From contig JAHAWU010000003.1 in NCBI GenBank assembly GCA_018383815.1, forward strand, positions 1-62,307: a stretch of DNA of 62,307 bases, read 5' to 3'. This DNA comes from Candidatus Jordarchaeia archaeon. GTDB taxonomy: Archaea; Asgardarchaeota; Jordiarchaeia; Jordiarchaeales; Jordiarchaeaceae. Below the pieces are notes generated by a model. It searched no databases. It was not told the origin of the DNA and saw nothing but the letters and a program-made list of their open reading frames with translations. The translations under genes were made by a program, and so were the position numbers. Position 1 is the stretch's first letter, and every line of letters begins with the position of its first letter. Of the stretch, positions 8,155-17,619 are shown one piece after another.

Positions 8155-8633
8155 CGTAGAACCCCATTTTGTTTATGGTTAAAAAAAATAGTGGCTTAAC
8201 CTTTTAATAAAATTTTGTGAAACATAAAAACTCTGCATTTTTGGGTCTTGGTCATCTTTATAGTAGCTGGTTTCTTGTGAAGCTCTCCCTCCAATAAAAG
8301 TCACAAAACTGACTCATCTGAGCCAGAGGGAGGATAAGCGCTTTTAGAAAACTGCAAACTGATGTACAAAAGGCTTCTACACACAAGTGGCGCCAAAAAC
8401 CTTTTACGACCATTTCGTGGGATTTGAAGCGTTGACTCGTGGAAAATTAATCGGATTTTTAGCGCATATCAGTTTTTTACTATTTTTAAGGTTCCATCAT
8501 TTCAGAACTAAGAACCGCTCTCAACTACTTGAATGACAAAAATGTAAATCAACGCAATTTAAATTAACAAGTAGAATAACTATCATAATACTTTTATTTA
8601 TTTTATTTAATTAGTTTAATTGAGGATAAAAAC
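8155..8633. other. Long intergenic region with a structured element
   Basis: About 480 bp, no gene. It contains the two-tiered hairpin annotated at 8285-8332. The 3' part (8570-8625) is AT-rich and probably holds the promoter of the archaemetzincin gene. Confidence 0.4.
8285..8332. other. Two-tier stem-loop, possible small structured RNA
   Basis: CTCCCTC (8285-8291) pairs with GAGGGAG (8326-8332). Inside, AGTCA (8299-8303) pairs with TGACT (8310-8314) around a 6-nt loop, leaving an internal loop of 7 and 11 nt. The shape recalls an H/ACA guide pocket, but no ACA box follows at the right place. Confidence 0.25.
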
Positions 8634-9185
8634 TTGAAACCTAGCATAGTTCTTGTAACAATTGGGGAAATTAAGGGTAATCTGCTTGAAAGGCTAAGAG
8701 AAGAACTAAGTGTCATATTCTATCCTTTGCGAGTCGAAATTTCTGGTACGCTCCCCATTCCTAAGGAGGCTTATAATTTCTCCAGACAACAGTACAATTC
8801 TTCACATTTTTTGGAAGCCTTAAAAATTTATACTACTGATAAAAACTCCAAAATTCTGGGAATAACACCAGTAGACCTTTACACAAAGGGGCTTAATTTT
8901 ATATTCGGCCAAGCCACTTTGGAAGGCAATGTTTGCGTAATATCCGTCCATAGGCTCAAACCTGAATTCTATGGGCAAGCCAAGGACGAAAAAATCTTTA
9001 TTGAACGTTGCACAAAAGAAGCAGTTCACGAATTAGGACATACCTTCTTTTTGAATCACTGCCCAAACCCCCGGTGTGTGATGCATTTTTCAAATCACAT
9101 ACTGGACACTGATAGAAAAAGCAAGAATTTTTGTGAGAAGTGCCAATCTAAAATTACCGAAAAAATCAAAAGTCTAGAGGTATAA
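8634..9185 (+). CDS. amzA: Archaemetzincin-type zinc metalloprotease
   Basis: 183 residues. The signature HELGHTFFLNHCPNPRCVMH at about 134-153 gives the HExxHxxxxxH zinc site, and the following cysteines (HC, RC, and FCEKCQ near 168-173) form the second, CxxC-type zinc site that defines archaemetzincins. Family members are small cytoplasmic peptidases of unclear substrate. Start TTG at 8634 follows a GAGGA SD. Length matches the family. Confidence 0.92.
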   Translation: MKPSIVLVTIGEIKGNLLERLREELSVIFYPLRVEISGTLPIPKEAYNFSRQQYNSSHFLEALKIYTTDKNSKILGITPVDLYTKGLNFIFGQATLEGNVCVISVHRLKPEFYGQAKDEKIFIERCTKEAVHELGHTFFLNHCPNPRCVMHFSNHILDTDRKSKNFCEKCQSKITEKIKSLEV

Positions 9186-9202
9186 CTGTGGGGAATACGC
9201 TT

Positions 9203-9400
9203 CTAAAGCTCAGTAATGGAGCACTTAATTTTGCCTCTTAATTCTTCAGCCTTCTTTTTATCAACTTTTAAAGTGTAAAGATACTTATTAGTTCTGAGTT
9301 TAAATTTAACTTCATTGTCACCTAAAACTTTCATACGACACTCAGTAGCATTTTCGGATAATTCAACGAATTTCTCAGCATCAAATATTTCCTTCGGCAA
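9203..9400 (-). CDS. rpl38e: Ribosomal protein eL38 (L38e)
   Basis: 65 residues, matching eL38 in size and pattern: MPKEIFDAEKFVEL at the N-terminus, VKFKLRTNKYLYTLKV in the centre and KKAEELRGK near the end. eL38 is a small large-subunit protein found in eukaryotes and in some archaea (Crenarchaeota-related and Asgard lineages) but absent from Euryarchaeota, so it is a useful lineage clue. Start TTG at 9400 sits 5-6 nt behind a strong GGAGGTT. It is convergent with archaemetzincin and lies 17 nt from it. Confidence 0.85.
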   Translation of the reverse strand: MPKEIFDAEKFVELSENATECRMKVLGDNEVKFKLRTNKYLYTLKVDKKKAEELRGKIKCSITEL

Positions 9401-9708
9401 AATTTAACCTCCATCAACTTATTGTTTTAAGTCCCAAATATAAACCTATTTCAAAAATTGGACAAGCAAACCCATTATTTAAACAAAATCATTTAGGAGA
9501 CGTGTTAGCTTATTTTGAGGTTAATGTTTTTGCCTGCCTCCACAACTACTTTTCCACCTTTTTGTAAAAAAGATATTAAAAAAGGAAGGAAAACACTTCC
9601 TCCAACCTGCAGCTAAAAAAGTTACTCTAAAACTAAAGGGGTATTATACCCATCGTTTTATTAAACTCAAATGTTTTGTTAAATATTTAACGATTTATAA
9701 AGAGTTTA

Positions 9709-9804
9709 TGGTGGGCGCACCCGGATTCGAACCGGGGATTCGGCTCCCAAAAAAGGATTTACCGCGGTGTGAACGCGGTGTCATAACCACTAGACCATGC
9801 GCCC
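9709..9804 (-). tRNA. tRNA-Val(CAC) with an intron in the variable region
   Basis: Read on the minus strand from 9804: acceptor GGGCGCA/TGCGCCC, D-arm with GTC/GAC, anticodon arm CCGCG-TTCACAC-CGCGG (anticodon CAC), T-arm CCCGG-TTCGAAT-CCGGG, discriminator A at 9712 and encoded CCA at 9709-9711. Between anticodon stem and T-stem lie 25 nt (9737-9761) instead of the usual 4-5, so about 20 nt are probably a spliced intron; they contain a TCC/GGA hairpin with a T-rich loop. Splice points are not fixed. A true long variable arm is unlikely because archaeal tRNA-Val is class I. Confidence 0.87.
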
Positions 9805-10261
9805 AATCTTTGTAATCTGCACTATCATTAATTGTAAATACCTATTTTTTAGTTTTGCTCTCAAGAGGAAATTTATTACATCATATTTTTTGGGGATAAC
9901 CTTTGTGTAGAAAGTGCTGTCATAAAAAGGGGATAAGCCAATTATGCTTATTTGCTAGTTTTCGCCACCATAATCTTCAGGTTTAGGTAGTTATACTTTT
10001 AGTTTCTACTCAAACTAGGAATGAATGAGCGGGAGATGCCTAAGGGAAGGCTCTTTTCCTTTTTAATAGCACTTTTGCGGGATAAAAATCCCATAAACTC
10101 TTCCCCAAAAAAAAGGATAATAACAGGTTATGATCTTTTTCTATGGCTCAAATTTCGCATCCATGTCCTAAATTTGATTTCTTATATATTAATTGTGTAA
10201 TGTTGAACCTATTAAAGATTGGTTTGGAATCTTTCATCGACTAAAGGGGAAGAGAATTAAG
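9805..10261. other. Intergenic region upstream of tRNA-Val
   Basis: About 455 bp with no supported gene. It contains a small GGGAT/ATCCC hairpin near 10079-10094 and several AT-rich runs. Promoter for tRNA-Val must lie at the left end. Confidence 0.35.
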
Positions 10262-10537
10262 TTATAGTAAGACTTGTTGTCCCTGCCCAGTTAAGTAATA
10301 TTGGCTTGGTTTTTGCTCGGTCTTTCCCACGATGCCTTCTCTTGTCATATTCCTTAGCTGCAACAGCACTCTCGAATATGACATGTTTAGTTCTTTTGCT
10401 ATTTCACTGGTTGTTTTTGGTTCGCGTTTAACCAGCTCAAGTATTAATGTTCTAGTTTCGATCCCTGGTGTAACATTTCGCTTTTTTCTTAAAATAGCCT
10501 TAGCCTCATACACCTTTTTTCTCCAGATAGGAGACAT
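10262..10537 (-). CDS. Small winged-helix DNA-binding protein
   Basis: 91 residues. The centre is a classic wHTH: TRTLILELVKREPKTTSEIA followed by KELNMSYSRVLLQLRNM at about 28-64, then a wing ending in YYLTGQGQQVLL. Resembles ArsR/MarR-like archaeal regulators. Start ATG at 10537 behind GAGGG. It lies just downstream of, and is oriented like, the polD2 gene, but 75 nt separate it from that gene's end. Target unknown. Confidence 0.7.
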   Translation of the reverse strand: MSPIWRKKVYEAKAILRKKRNVTPGIETRTLILELVKREPKTTSEIAKELNMSYSRVLLQLRNMTREGIVGKTEQKPSQYYLTGQGQQVLL

Positions 10538-10612
10538 TTTTACCCTCTCATGTCCTATTAAGAGTTACCATAATTTTTCTCCTGGCTATATTTTTCAGAA
10601 TTAGTCAAATAA

Positions 10613-13600
10613 TTAGCAGAATTCACTCAGCTTTGCTTGTTTAACCTTTTCCTCCTCAAATATTAAACCAATGTTTTGCTTGAGCAGGTTTAGTCTCTGT
10701 TTTATATATAGTGGCAAATCAAATCTATCTGCAATGGATAATGCAAAGGGAAGGTACTTTTCTATCCCTGCTTGATGCACTGTTAAAACCAGCTTTCCTC
10801 CGCAAGATGTGCATTTTCCTTGAAGAGGGGGGCGCCTATACTTTTTGTTACAATTTAGGCATCGACTTTTTTGTGTGGAAAACGCTTTTAAGTTGCCTGC
10901 AATGTCACGGATAAAGTGTTTTTGAGTTATTTTAATGGCGACCATCTTTGCGTTCGATGCTCTTATCTTGTTTGATAGTTCCAACTGGGCTTCTACCTTT
11001 TCCAGCATAGTGTTAAGTTCCTTATACTTTGATTTTAGGGGGCCCTGAAATATTTCTCTGGTTGGATGGGTAAATTTGAAATTTTCATACTGTTCCGGTT
11101 TACCGAGCCTATGTGCAATTATATCTATTAATTTCTCACTGTTTTTCGGATCGTCATAATTTAGAGTTCTCTCGTAAAATTCTAAGGGATACTGTCCCAT
11201 TATGTCCATATTATGCGACTCACTGTCTACCTCCTGTGGATCCAAATGCACCGATATAACTAGGGGAGTGTCCATCATTCCTCCTCTCTTTTTGGGCACA
11301 AATAATTTAGAGAAGTTCAACAAGGGATCTAGTGCGAGCATTATAGAATCTTCGTCCCCGTCACAGTTTCTTCTTTTTGCGGCATGCCAGTACGGGTGTG
11401 CATAACAAACTTGAGCTTTTGTGAACCCAATGATACGTCCAACAATACCTACTGACGTATGTGGAGCGAGACCTACTATAAGGTGGCCAACAAGATCTCC
11501 AGGGCTCTTTATTTGGTAGTATGCTGGCATCATGTAGAATTTAGTTAGGAGTTCGTCTATAAAGTTAGCTACTCTTACAAGAAAATTGGCACAGCTCTCT
11601 GAAATTATCACATCCTGGGGTTTTAACTCTACTATTTGGTTTTCATTCTCCAAAGGCATTCCTTTATAATCGTGGGTGTAACCCAGTTTGAGTAGTTTTT
11701 CTATTGACACTGATATTTCCTTAGGTGTGAAATGAGTAAGGGGAGCATCGGTGGCGTCAAATCTCACTGTACCGTCTTTGTAAACATATAGATCGTATTT
11801 GGCTCGGAGGATACCCTTCTCTAGGGGTTCTGGAATTTTTGATTCACTGATTAACCCCCGAACGCCTTTTACTTCGGTGACCTTCTCTTCTCCAATTTTT
11901 CTCATAGCTTTTTGGAGTTCATCTTTAATATTTATTTTTCTAGTTTCGTATGGTTGCATTTTTCCCCCGCATTTAGGACAAGCAGGCGTGTTTTGAGAAA
12001 AACCGCACTGTAAGCAAGTGTTTATCGCCAAGGTTTCTTTTTTACAGGAAGGACAAAAATTATTGAAAGTTACGGTTTCACAGTCAGGGCAGATCCTTTT
12101 TGCCACCTCAATAGAGATTACTCCTTTCTCTGCGGCTTTAACTATATTTCTTGTACTTCCTCCTTCCAATCCGACTGGAAACAGAACATGCACCGGAGGG
12201 GAAAGCATTCTTTCTTTAGCCTTTTCTGGTCTCCCCATTCTTGCCCCAACATAAATTGGGGCTCTTTCTCTTATAGGTATATCACAGAGCGATTTTACCA
12301 CATCAAGACCACTCATTCCCTCTCCAAATTGGTAGAATGAAATTTTTTGCCCCACCTTATTTTTCGATAGGCATCTCATTAAAACTGGAGTGTGCTCAGG
12401 GATTATGATTTTATTATCTTTAAACTTGTGGGGAACACCGAGCCTCTCCAAAATTTCTTTTATGCCTTTCGGTGCTTTTGAAGCAATTTCGCCCTTTTCG
12501 TTTACCTCCACTTTTTCTAACCATTTTTGAAGTTCTATGGCTTCATCAGCGTGTATATCATGCCAATAATATGTGTATTCAGGATGAAGGGGTACACCTA
12601 GCGCCTCACTAATTTTTAACGCCTCTTTGGCAGTTGGTTTGAAATAAAAGGGGTCTTCAATCATGCGTTCTAAACGTTCTTTGTTGATGCCTATAAAACT
12701 AGAAGCACTCTGAATATCTTCGCCAAATTTTTCACTGATTTTTTTCTTGAGTTCTTGAATCCACCATTCTTCACAGTAGGCAGAGGGAACTAAGGGATGA
12801 TTATTTTCCAAAAACTCTCCAAACGCTACTAGAAGATCTCCTAGAAACAAGATTTTATCTATTTTTTTAGCAACTTCCATGGCTTCCTTTATGGTATTGA
12901 TCTTTACGACCGAACCGTCCAATGTCTTCACAATAGGCCCTTCAATACTGTCCACAGGTAGAACTATTGCACCCTTACCAGGTCTTTCTGTGCGAATGTG
13001 TGTCCCTGGAGCTAAGAATTCGTCTAAAACAATCATAGTTGCAGGGTTAATACCGACTGCTGAAAGTCCTGTGTTTCTTGAACGACCGTATCTGAGCCGA
13101 AAACTACCAGCAGCCGAGGGTTCTCCAAAAACTGGTCTGCCAGCAATAACGTCTGCCAGATAGGTTGTGCTGGGCTTCACTTCCAACTTCTCTTTTTTCT
13201 CTTTAGACTCTGATAGCCATTCCCATCCTTCGAAGCCCATGCGATCAACAATTTTTTTAATTTTTGAAGCTTTGCCAATTAAACCATCATTTAGTACAAG
13301 AATCGCCCCACCTCTTAATTGATTTGTTTCAATTCTTGGGAGATTTCGATGACCTGAAACTTCTATTGTATCGGTGGGTTCACCTGTTACCTCTACTGGA
13401 AGATTTTTCAAGACCCTTCTTATCATATCGGGGGTTGAAGGATATTGTAGGTGGGTTACTCTATGTTCATATAAATCGATCTCTTCTACGAAGCGTTCAA
13501 TTTCGTCATCTGTAGGTTTATACCTATCTAAGTGAAGAAGCCTTCTTACAAAATCCGCCACTAGAACAGTCTTTGCTTGTTCCGTTCCCCCGGCGGATCT

Positions 13601-14038
13601 AATAGGTCCAGCAAAATAGATTGCGAGATATTCAGTATTATCAGGATTCCTTTTAATTTTAATATCTGCTATTCCCTCAATGGGGGCTGCGGTTACCCCC
13701 TCAGTTAATAGAGCTAATGCCAGACGAATGGCTTTATCTGCAACTTCTTCGTCATTATTTAGATTCCCAATCGTCCTATAGACTACTTCTTCTGCGATTT
13801 TAAAAGCTACTTCATCTCTAGTCATTTTTGTGCTTAATTCTCTTATACGTTCTGCTACGCCCTTAAGTCCAATCAATCCTTCGACTCTTGCAGCAACATC
13901 TTTTGCAGTCAAAATCTCAGGCTCAATAGATGGGTCAAATCTCCTGCTACGTGCCTCTCTTACGATATTGTATAAATTATCAAAACTAGTTTCTATCGTC
14001 TTAAAGTATTCTTGCATCTCTTTACTGGCGTTCGTCAT
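10613..14038 (-). CDS. polC: DNA polymerase D, large catalytic subunit DP2
   Basis: About 1141 residues, uninterrupted by an intein. DP2 is the polymerase subunit of the archaeal family-D replicase; the 3'-5' exonuclease DP1 is not in the window. Seen are the N-terminal GPIRSAGGTEQAKTVLVADF segment, the catalytic acidic motif RRNCDGDEDSIML at about 950, a mid-protein zinc cluster (CPDC..CPSC..CLQC..CPKC at about 690-735) and a C-terminal one (CLNC..CTSC at about 1085-1105). Start: an in-frame TTG at 14056 is possible, but GGAG lies 8 nt before the ATG at 14038, which is preferred. It is divergent from uL2. Confidence 0.97.
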   Translation of the reverse strand: MTNASKEMQEYFKTIETSFDNLYNIVREARSRRFDPSIEPEILTAKDVAARVEGLIGLKGVAERIRELSTKMTRDEVAFKIAEEVVYRTIGNLNNDEEVADKAIRLALALLTEGVTAAPIEGIADIKIKRNPDNTEYLAIYFAGPIRSAGGTEQAKTVLVADFVRRLLHLDRYKPTDDEIERFVEEIDLYEHRVTHLQYPSTPDMIRRVLKNLPVEVTGEPTDTIEVSGHRNLPRIETNQLRGGAILVLNDGLIGKASKIKKIVDRMGFEGWEWLSESKEKKEKLEVKPSTTYLADVIAGRPVFGEPSAAGSFRLRYGRSRNTGLSAVGINPATMIVLDEFLAPGTHIRTERPGKGAIVLPVDSIEGPIVKTLDGSVVKINTIKEAMEVAKKIDKILFLGDLLVAFGEFLENNHPLVPSAYCEEWWIQELKKKISEKFGEDIQSASSFIGINKERLERMIEDPFYFKPTAKEALKISEALGVPLHPEYTYYWHDIHADEAIELQKWLEKVEVNEKGEIASKAPKGIKEILERLGVPHKFKDNKIIIPEHTPVLMRCLSKNKVGQKISFYQFGEGMSGLDVVKSLCDIPIRERAPIYVGARMGRPEKAKERMLSPPVHVLFPVGLEGGSTRNIVKAAEKGVISIEVAKRICPDCETVTFNNFCPSCKKETLAINTCLQCGFSQNTPACPKCGGKMQPYETRKINIKDELQKAMRKIGEEKVTEVKGVRGLISESKIPEPLEKGILRAKYDLYVYKDGTVRFDATDAPLTHFTPKEISVSIEKLLKLGYTHDYKGMPLENENQIVELKPQDVIISESCANFLVRVANFIDELLTKFYMMPAYYQIKSPGDLVGHLIVGLAPHTSVGIVGRIIGFTKAQVCYAHPYWHAAKRRNCDGDEDSIMLALDPLLNFSKLFVPKKRGGMMDTPLVISVHLDPQEVDSESHNMDIMGQYPLEFYERTLNYDDPKNSEKLIDIIAHRLGKPEQYENFKFTHPTREIFQGPLKSKYKELNTMLEKVEAQLELSNKIRASNAKMVAIKITQKHFIRDIAGNLKAFSTQKSRCLNCNKKYRRPPLQGKCTSCGGKLVLTVHQAGIEKYLPFALSIADRFDLPLYIKQRLNLLKQNIGLIFEEEKVKQAKLSEFC

Positions 14039-14302
14039 TAGTGCATCTCCACTCAAAAATAATGCATTTTATTAAAAACAATTTTTACAATACCAACATG
14101 CCACTTTAAAACATTAAAACTTACATTTATGTCCATGTTTGATTTAGATTTATGAAAAGCTTTATGTACCCTTTATAGTATGTGTATAATTCCTATTAAA
14201 AATTAATCTGAAGAAAAAACAGAGTTCTAGAGAAAAACACAAAAAGATTTATACAATCAAATTCAAATAAGACTAAATATGTCAAGATAGATAACACTTA
14301 AT

Positions 14303-14320
14303 TCAAAAACTTTTTAAATA
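14303..14320 (+). promoter_or_regulatory. TATA-like promoter of the L2-L3-L4 block
   Basis: An AAAAAC purine-rich BRE-like stretch followed by TTTTTAAATAT. The start site would be near 14340, about 40 nt before the L2 ATG. Confidence 0.45.
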
Positions 14321-14377
14321 TCGAATCAATATCCAGCTTGAACTCCTAAATTTACTTTTCCGATGGAGGTTCTACTC

Positions 14378-15103
14378 ATGGGCAGACGATTAATTGTTCA
14401 GAGACGGGGCAGAGGCGGCTCAAACTTCCGAGCGCCCAGTCATAAAAGGAAAGGCGAAGTTAAACACCGCCCCACCGAAAAAGACAGAAAAATAGTGTCT
14501 GGCATAATCAGGGAATTATCACATGAACCAGGAAGAGGCGCGCCGCTGGCTAGGGTAAGATTTGAAGATGACAGGGAACAATGGATCCTTGTACCTGAAG
14601 GCGTCTTCGTAGGACAAAGGATTGAGTACGGAGCAGAAGCTGGCATAGGACTAGGTAATACTCTTCCACTTCGAGAAATCCCTGAAGGAGTGCCAATATT
14701 CAACTTAGAAGGAGTGCCCGGAGACGGTGGAAAATTTGTTCGCGCTTCGGGAACTTACGCTACAATTCTCACTCACAGCGAAGATAAGGTGATGGTTCGA
14801 CTTCCCTCAAACAAAATAAAAGCATTCAATCCCAATTGCTGTGCCACCATAGGAGTGGTTGCCGGTGGAGGACGTACTGATAAGCCCTTCATAAAAGCAG
14901 GTAGCGTATATTATCTCTCAAAAGCAAAAAGCTGGAAATGGCCCAAGGTACGAGGCGTAGCCATGAATGCGGTATCACATCCACATGGTGGAGGAAGTCA
15001 CCAACATGTAGGAGGCCCTTCCACTGTTCCTAGAACCGCACCACCAGGCCAAAAAGTTGGTCTAATAGCTCCACGCAAAACTGGAAGAAAACAAAGGAAG
15101 TAG
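14378..15103 (+). CDS. rpl2: Ribosomal protein uL2
   Basis: About 241 residues. RNA-binding core protein of the large subunit near the peptidyl-transferase centre. The N-terminus GRRLIVQRRGRGGSNFRAP and the C-terminal NAVSHPHGGGSHQHVGGPST, with the conserved histidine of the HPHGGG loop, identify it. ATG at 14378 is preferred over the in-frame ATG at 14363 because GGAGGTT lies between them, 8 nt before the second. It is followed after 99 nt by uL3, the reverse of the usual archaeal order, in which L2 comes after L3-L4-L23. Confidence 0.97.
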   Translation: MGRRLIVQRRGRGGSNFRAPSHKRKGEVKHRPTEKDRKIVSGIIRELSHEPGRGAPLARVRFEDDREQWILVPEGVFVGQRIEYGAEAGIGLGNTLPLREIPEGVPIFNLEGVPGDGGKFVRASGTYATILTHSEDKVMVRLPSNKIKAFNPNCCATIGVVAGGGRTDKPFIKAGSVYYLSKAKSWKWPKVRGVAMNAVSHPHGGGSHQHVGGPSTVPRTAPPGQKVGLIAPRKTGRKQRK

Positions 15104-15202
15104 CCTGTTGGGCGAAACATGAAAAATCTTGTAATTGATCATAAAAATTATACTAACTTAAAGAGTTTATAACTATAATTTGTAATTCAGGAGGTTAACA
15201 AG

Positions 15203-16213
15203 TTGGGGCATCGTAAGACACATGCACCGAAGAGAGGAAGCCTAGCATATCTACCTAGAGGAAGAGCTTCTAGTCCGATAGCGCGCGTTAGAAAATGGCC
15301 CAAATATGCAGAATCAACGACTATGCTTGGCGCTGCAGGATACAAAGCGGGAATGACACATGTTTTGCTAGTTGAAGACAAACCCAACAGCCCTTATTTT
15401 GGGCAAGAGAGAGTGTTTGCAGTGACTGTAATTGAGACTCCTCCTCTCGTGGTTTTCGGAATAAGAGCCTACAGTTTAACTCCTTATGGTTTAAAAACAC
15501 TTACAGAAGTCTGGACGCCAGAACTGTCAAATGACTTGAGGAGAGATTTTACGCTCCCCCAGGATTATAATTATGAGAAAAACCTGAATTACCTTGAAGA
15601 ACAAAAAGAGAAAATATCTGAGATTCGAGCCTTAGTTCACACTCAACCACGGATGACTAGCGTACCCAAGAAAAAACCAGACATAGTAGAAATTAAAATA
15701 GGGGGCGGCTCAATAGAGGAACAAATAAATTATGCAAAACAAATCTTGGGAAAACAAATTCGAATCAATGAGATCTTCAAAGAGGGACAATACGTTGACG
15801 TTATCGGGGTAACCAAAGGGAAGGGTTTTCAAGGGGCAGTAAAAAGATGGGGGGTTCGTAGATTACAGCATAAATCCAGAAAAACAAAAAGAGGAGTGGG
15901 CGCAATTGGTCCGTGGCGGCCAGCTAGAGTATCTTATACAGTTCCCCGACCTGGACAAATGGGTTATCATCAACGCACAGAATATAACAAGAGAATCTTA
16001 AAAATCGGTGAAAAAGGAGAGGAAGTTACCCCACAAGGTGGATTCATACGTTATGGCTTGGTGCGAGGAGACTATATCCTAATACAGGGCACTGTACCTG
16101 GGCCCTCTAAGCGACTAATAACCCTTCGTTATCCGATAAGACCACGAATCAACATACCCGAAAAAGCACCCCAAATTTCCTATATAAGTATTGAATCCAA
16201 ACAAGGAGTTTAG
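15203..16213 (+). CDS. rpl3: Ribosomal protein uL3
   Basis: 336 residues, the normal archaeal length. Typical features are the N-terminal GHRKTHAPKRGSLAYLPRGR, DVIGVTKGKGFQGAVKRWG in the centre and GPWRPARVSYTVPRPGQMGY around the conserved loop that reaches the peptidyl-transferase centre. Start TTG at 15203 behind a strong AGGAGG. Co-directional with uL4, 14 nt apart. Confidence 0.97.
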   Translation: MGHRKTHAPKRGSLAYLPRGRASSPIARVRKWPKYAESTTMLGAAGYKAGMTHVLLVEDKPNSPYFGQERVFAVTVIETPPLVVFGIRAYSLTPYGLKTLTEVWTPELSNDLRRDFTLPQDYNYEKNLNYLEEQKEKISEIRALVHTQPRMTSVPKKKPDIVEIKIGGGSIEEQINYAKQILGKQIRINEIFKEGQYVDVIGVTKGKGFQGAVKRWGVRRLQHKSRKTKRGVGAIGPWRPARVSYTVPRPGQMGYHQRTEYNKRILKIGEKGEEVTPQGGFIRYGLVRGDYILIQGTVPGPSKRLITLRYPIRPRINIPEKAPQISYISIESKQGV

Positions 16214-16227
16214 AGGAAGCGATTCAA

Positions 16228-17016
16228 TTGGCGAAAAAAGTTAACGTTTATGGACTTGATGGAGAACCGATACGCAGCATTAAACTACCCGAGGTATTCA
16301 CCACACCATATAGGCCAGATCTCATTAAAAGAGCAGTATTGTCCTCAATGACTGCGAGGATTCAACCCTACGGAGTAAATGAAAAAGCAGGTAAACGAAC
16401 AACTGCTGAATCTCGGGGCCCCGGTTTGGGTATCTCTAGAACGCCTAGAGTAAAGGGTTCACGGTATCCTGCGGCTATGCGTGGCGCACTAGTAACCATG
16501 GCGGTAGGAGGCAGAAGAGCACACCCACCTAAACCAGAAAAAAGATATCTAGAGAAAATCAATAAGAAAGAAAGAAAATTAGCAATCTGCTCAGCTATAG
16601 CTGCCACTGCGAGACCTGAGATGGTTAAAAAGAGAGGACATTTAATCGAAAAGGTACCAGAGTTACCCCTAATAGTGTCTGACGAAGTACAGAACATTAG
16701 CACTACCTCCGAAACAAGAAAACTGTTTATCAAATTGGGCGTGTGGCCGGACATATTGAGGGCCAAAAATGGCAAGAAGGTCAGATCGGGAAGAGGAAAA
16801 AGCCGTGGAAGAAAATACAAGAAGCCCAAAAGTGTACTAATAGTGATAAGTGAAGATCAAGGTATAGTTAAAGCATCAAGAAATCATCCCGGCTTAGACA
16901 TAGTAAATGTAAAAAACTTAAATGCAGAACTATTAGCACCAGGAACCACGCCAGGAAGGCTAACCATATGGACCGAATCCGCTGTTAATCAACTAGAAAA
17001 ACTTTTCTCGTCATAA
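16228..17016 (+). CDS. rpl4: Ribosomal protein uL4
   Basis: 262 residues. The sequence starts KKVNVYGLDGEPIRSIKLP, and the basic extended loop NEKAGKRTTAESRGPGLGIS and KGSRYPAAMRGALVTMAVGG that lines the exit tunnel is clear. The C-terminal GRGKSRGRKYKKPKSVLIVI is typical. Start TTG at 16228. In most archaea uL23 and uL2 would follow; here the cluster stops and about 600 bp of non-coding sequence follows. Confidence 0.96.
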   Translation: MAKKVNVYGLDGEPIRSIKLPEVFTTPYRPDLIKRAVLSSMTARIQPYGVNEKAGKRTTAESRGPGLGISRTPRVKGSRYPAAMRGALVTMAVGGRRAHPPKPEKRYLEKINKKERKLAICSAIAATARPEMVKKRGHLIEKVPELPLIVSDEVQNISTTSETRKLFIKLGVWPDILRAKNGKKVRSGRGKSRGRKYKKPKSVLIVISEDQGIVKASRNHPGLDIVNVKNLNAELLAPGTTPGRLTIWTESAVNQLEKLFSS

Positions 17017-17619
17017 AGTACATATTAGTTCTATCCAGCTATTCACCCTCTTTTTGTAGTTGCACCCTGAACCTCTTCAATTATAGTTTGGGCATTATTC
17101 GACGAAGGAGGCAGTTAGGGAATAATCTGAAAACTTATATAAACTGTCTTCTGCACCTTTTGTTTTTAAGTTTGGCAAGCCGGGGAAGGTAGTACTAGTC
17201 TTTGCGGAACAGGTTTTAATTGAGTTTCATAATACCTTCAGGGGAGAAATATAGAGTTTGGAAAATGAAAAAAGACATTTATGGAGAATTCGCCTATTGT
17301 AGGGTTCACTTGGACGTAATAAAAATACTTACGAGTAAAATTAAGGACTAAATTAAATAGGTATTTTAGGGTTGAAACAAGTAATTAAAGCGTCTTAATG
17401 AGATAGCTGTAGAAAAGCAAATATAAGAACTGACATTTTTAACTTACAAGTCAGAATTAATAATTATGTTAGAGGATAATTGTTGAAAAAAAGAGGTACG
17501 GATTAATTTTAATGGTAGTTCTGTAGCTAGCCATCAGACCTCATGCATTCCTTCTAATTCTATGTAGGGGCTGATTATTACCCTTAGAATAACTGCCTAA
17601 CCGTTGGAAAATACGAAGC
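17017..17619. other. Long gap after uL4 with an orphan promoter-like element
   Basis: About 600 bp. CTTATATAAA at 17134-17143 is a good TATA element on the plus strand with no gene immediately after it. A 28-codon frame (MKKDIYGEFAYCRVHLDVIK and 8 more residues) begins about 120 nt downstream but has a weak SD. The stretch 17160-17250 is GC-richer than its surroundings and could be an untranslated RNA; no known family was recognised. Confidence 0.35.

Noticed and set aside
10613-14038. Intein in DP2
   Set aside because: The catalytic motif region is continuous and the length is normal for intein-free DP2.
17134-17350. RNase P or SRP RNA in the gap after uL4
   Set aside because: A promoter-like TATA is present but no conserved core of these RNAs could be seen.
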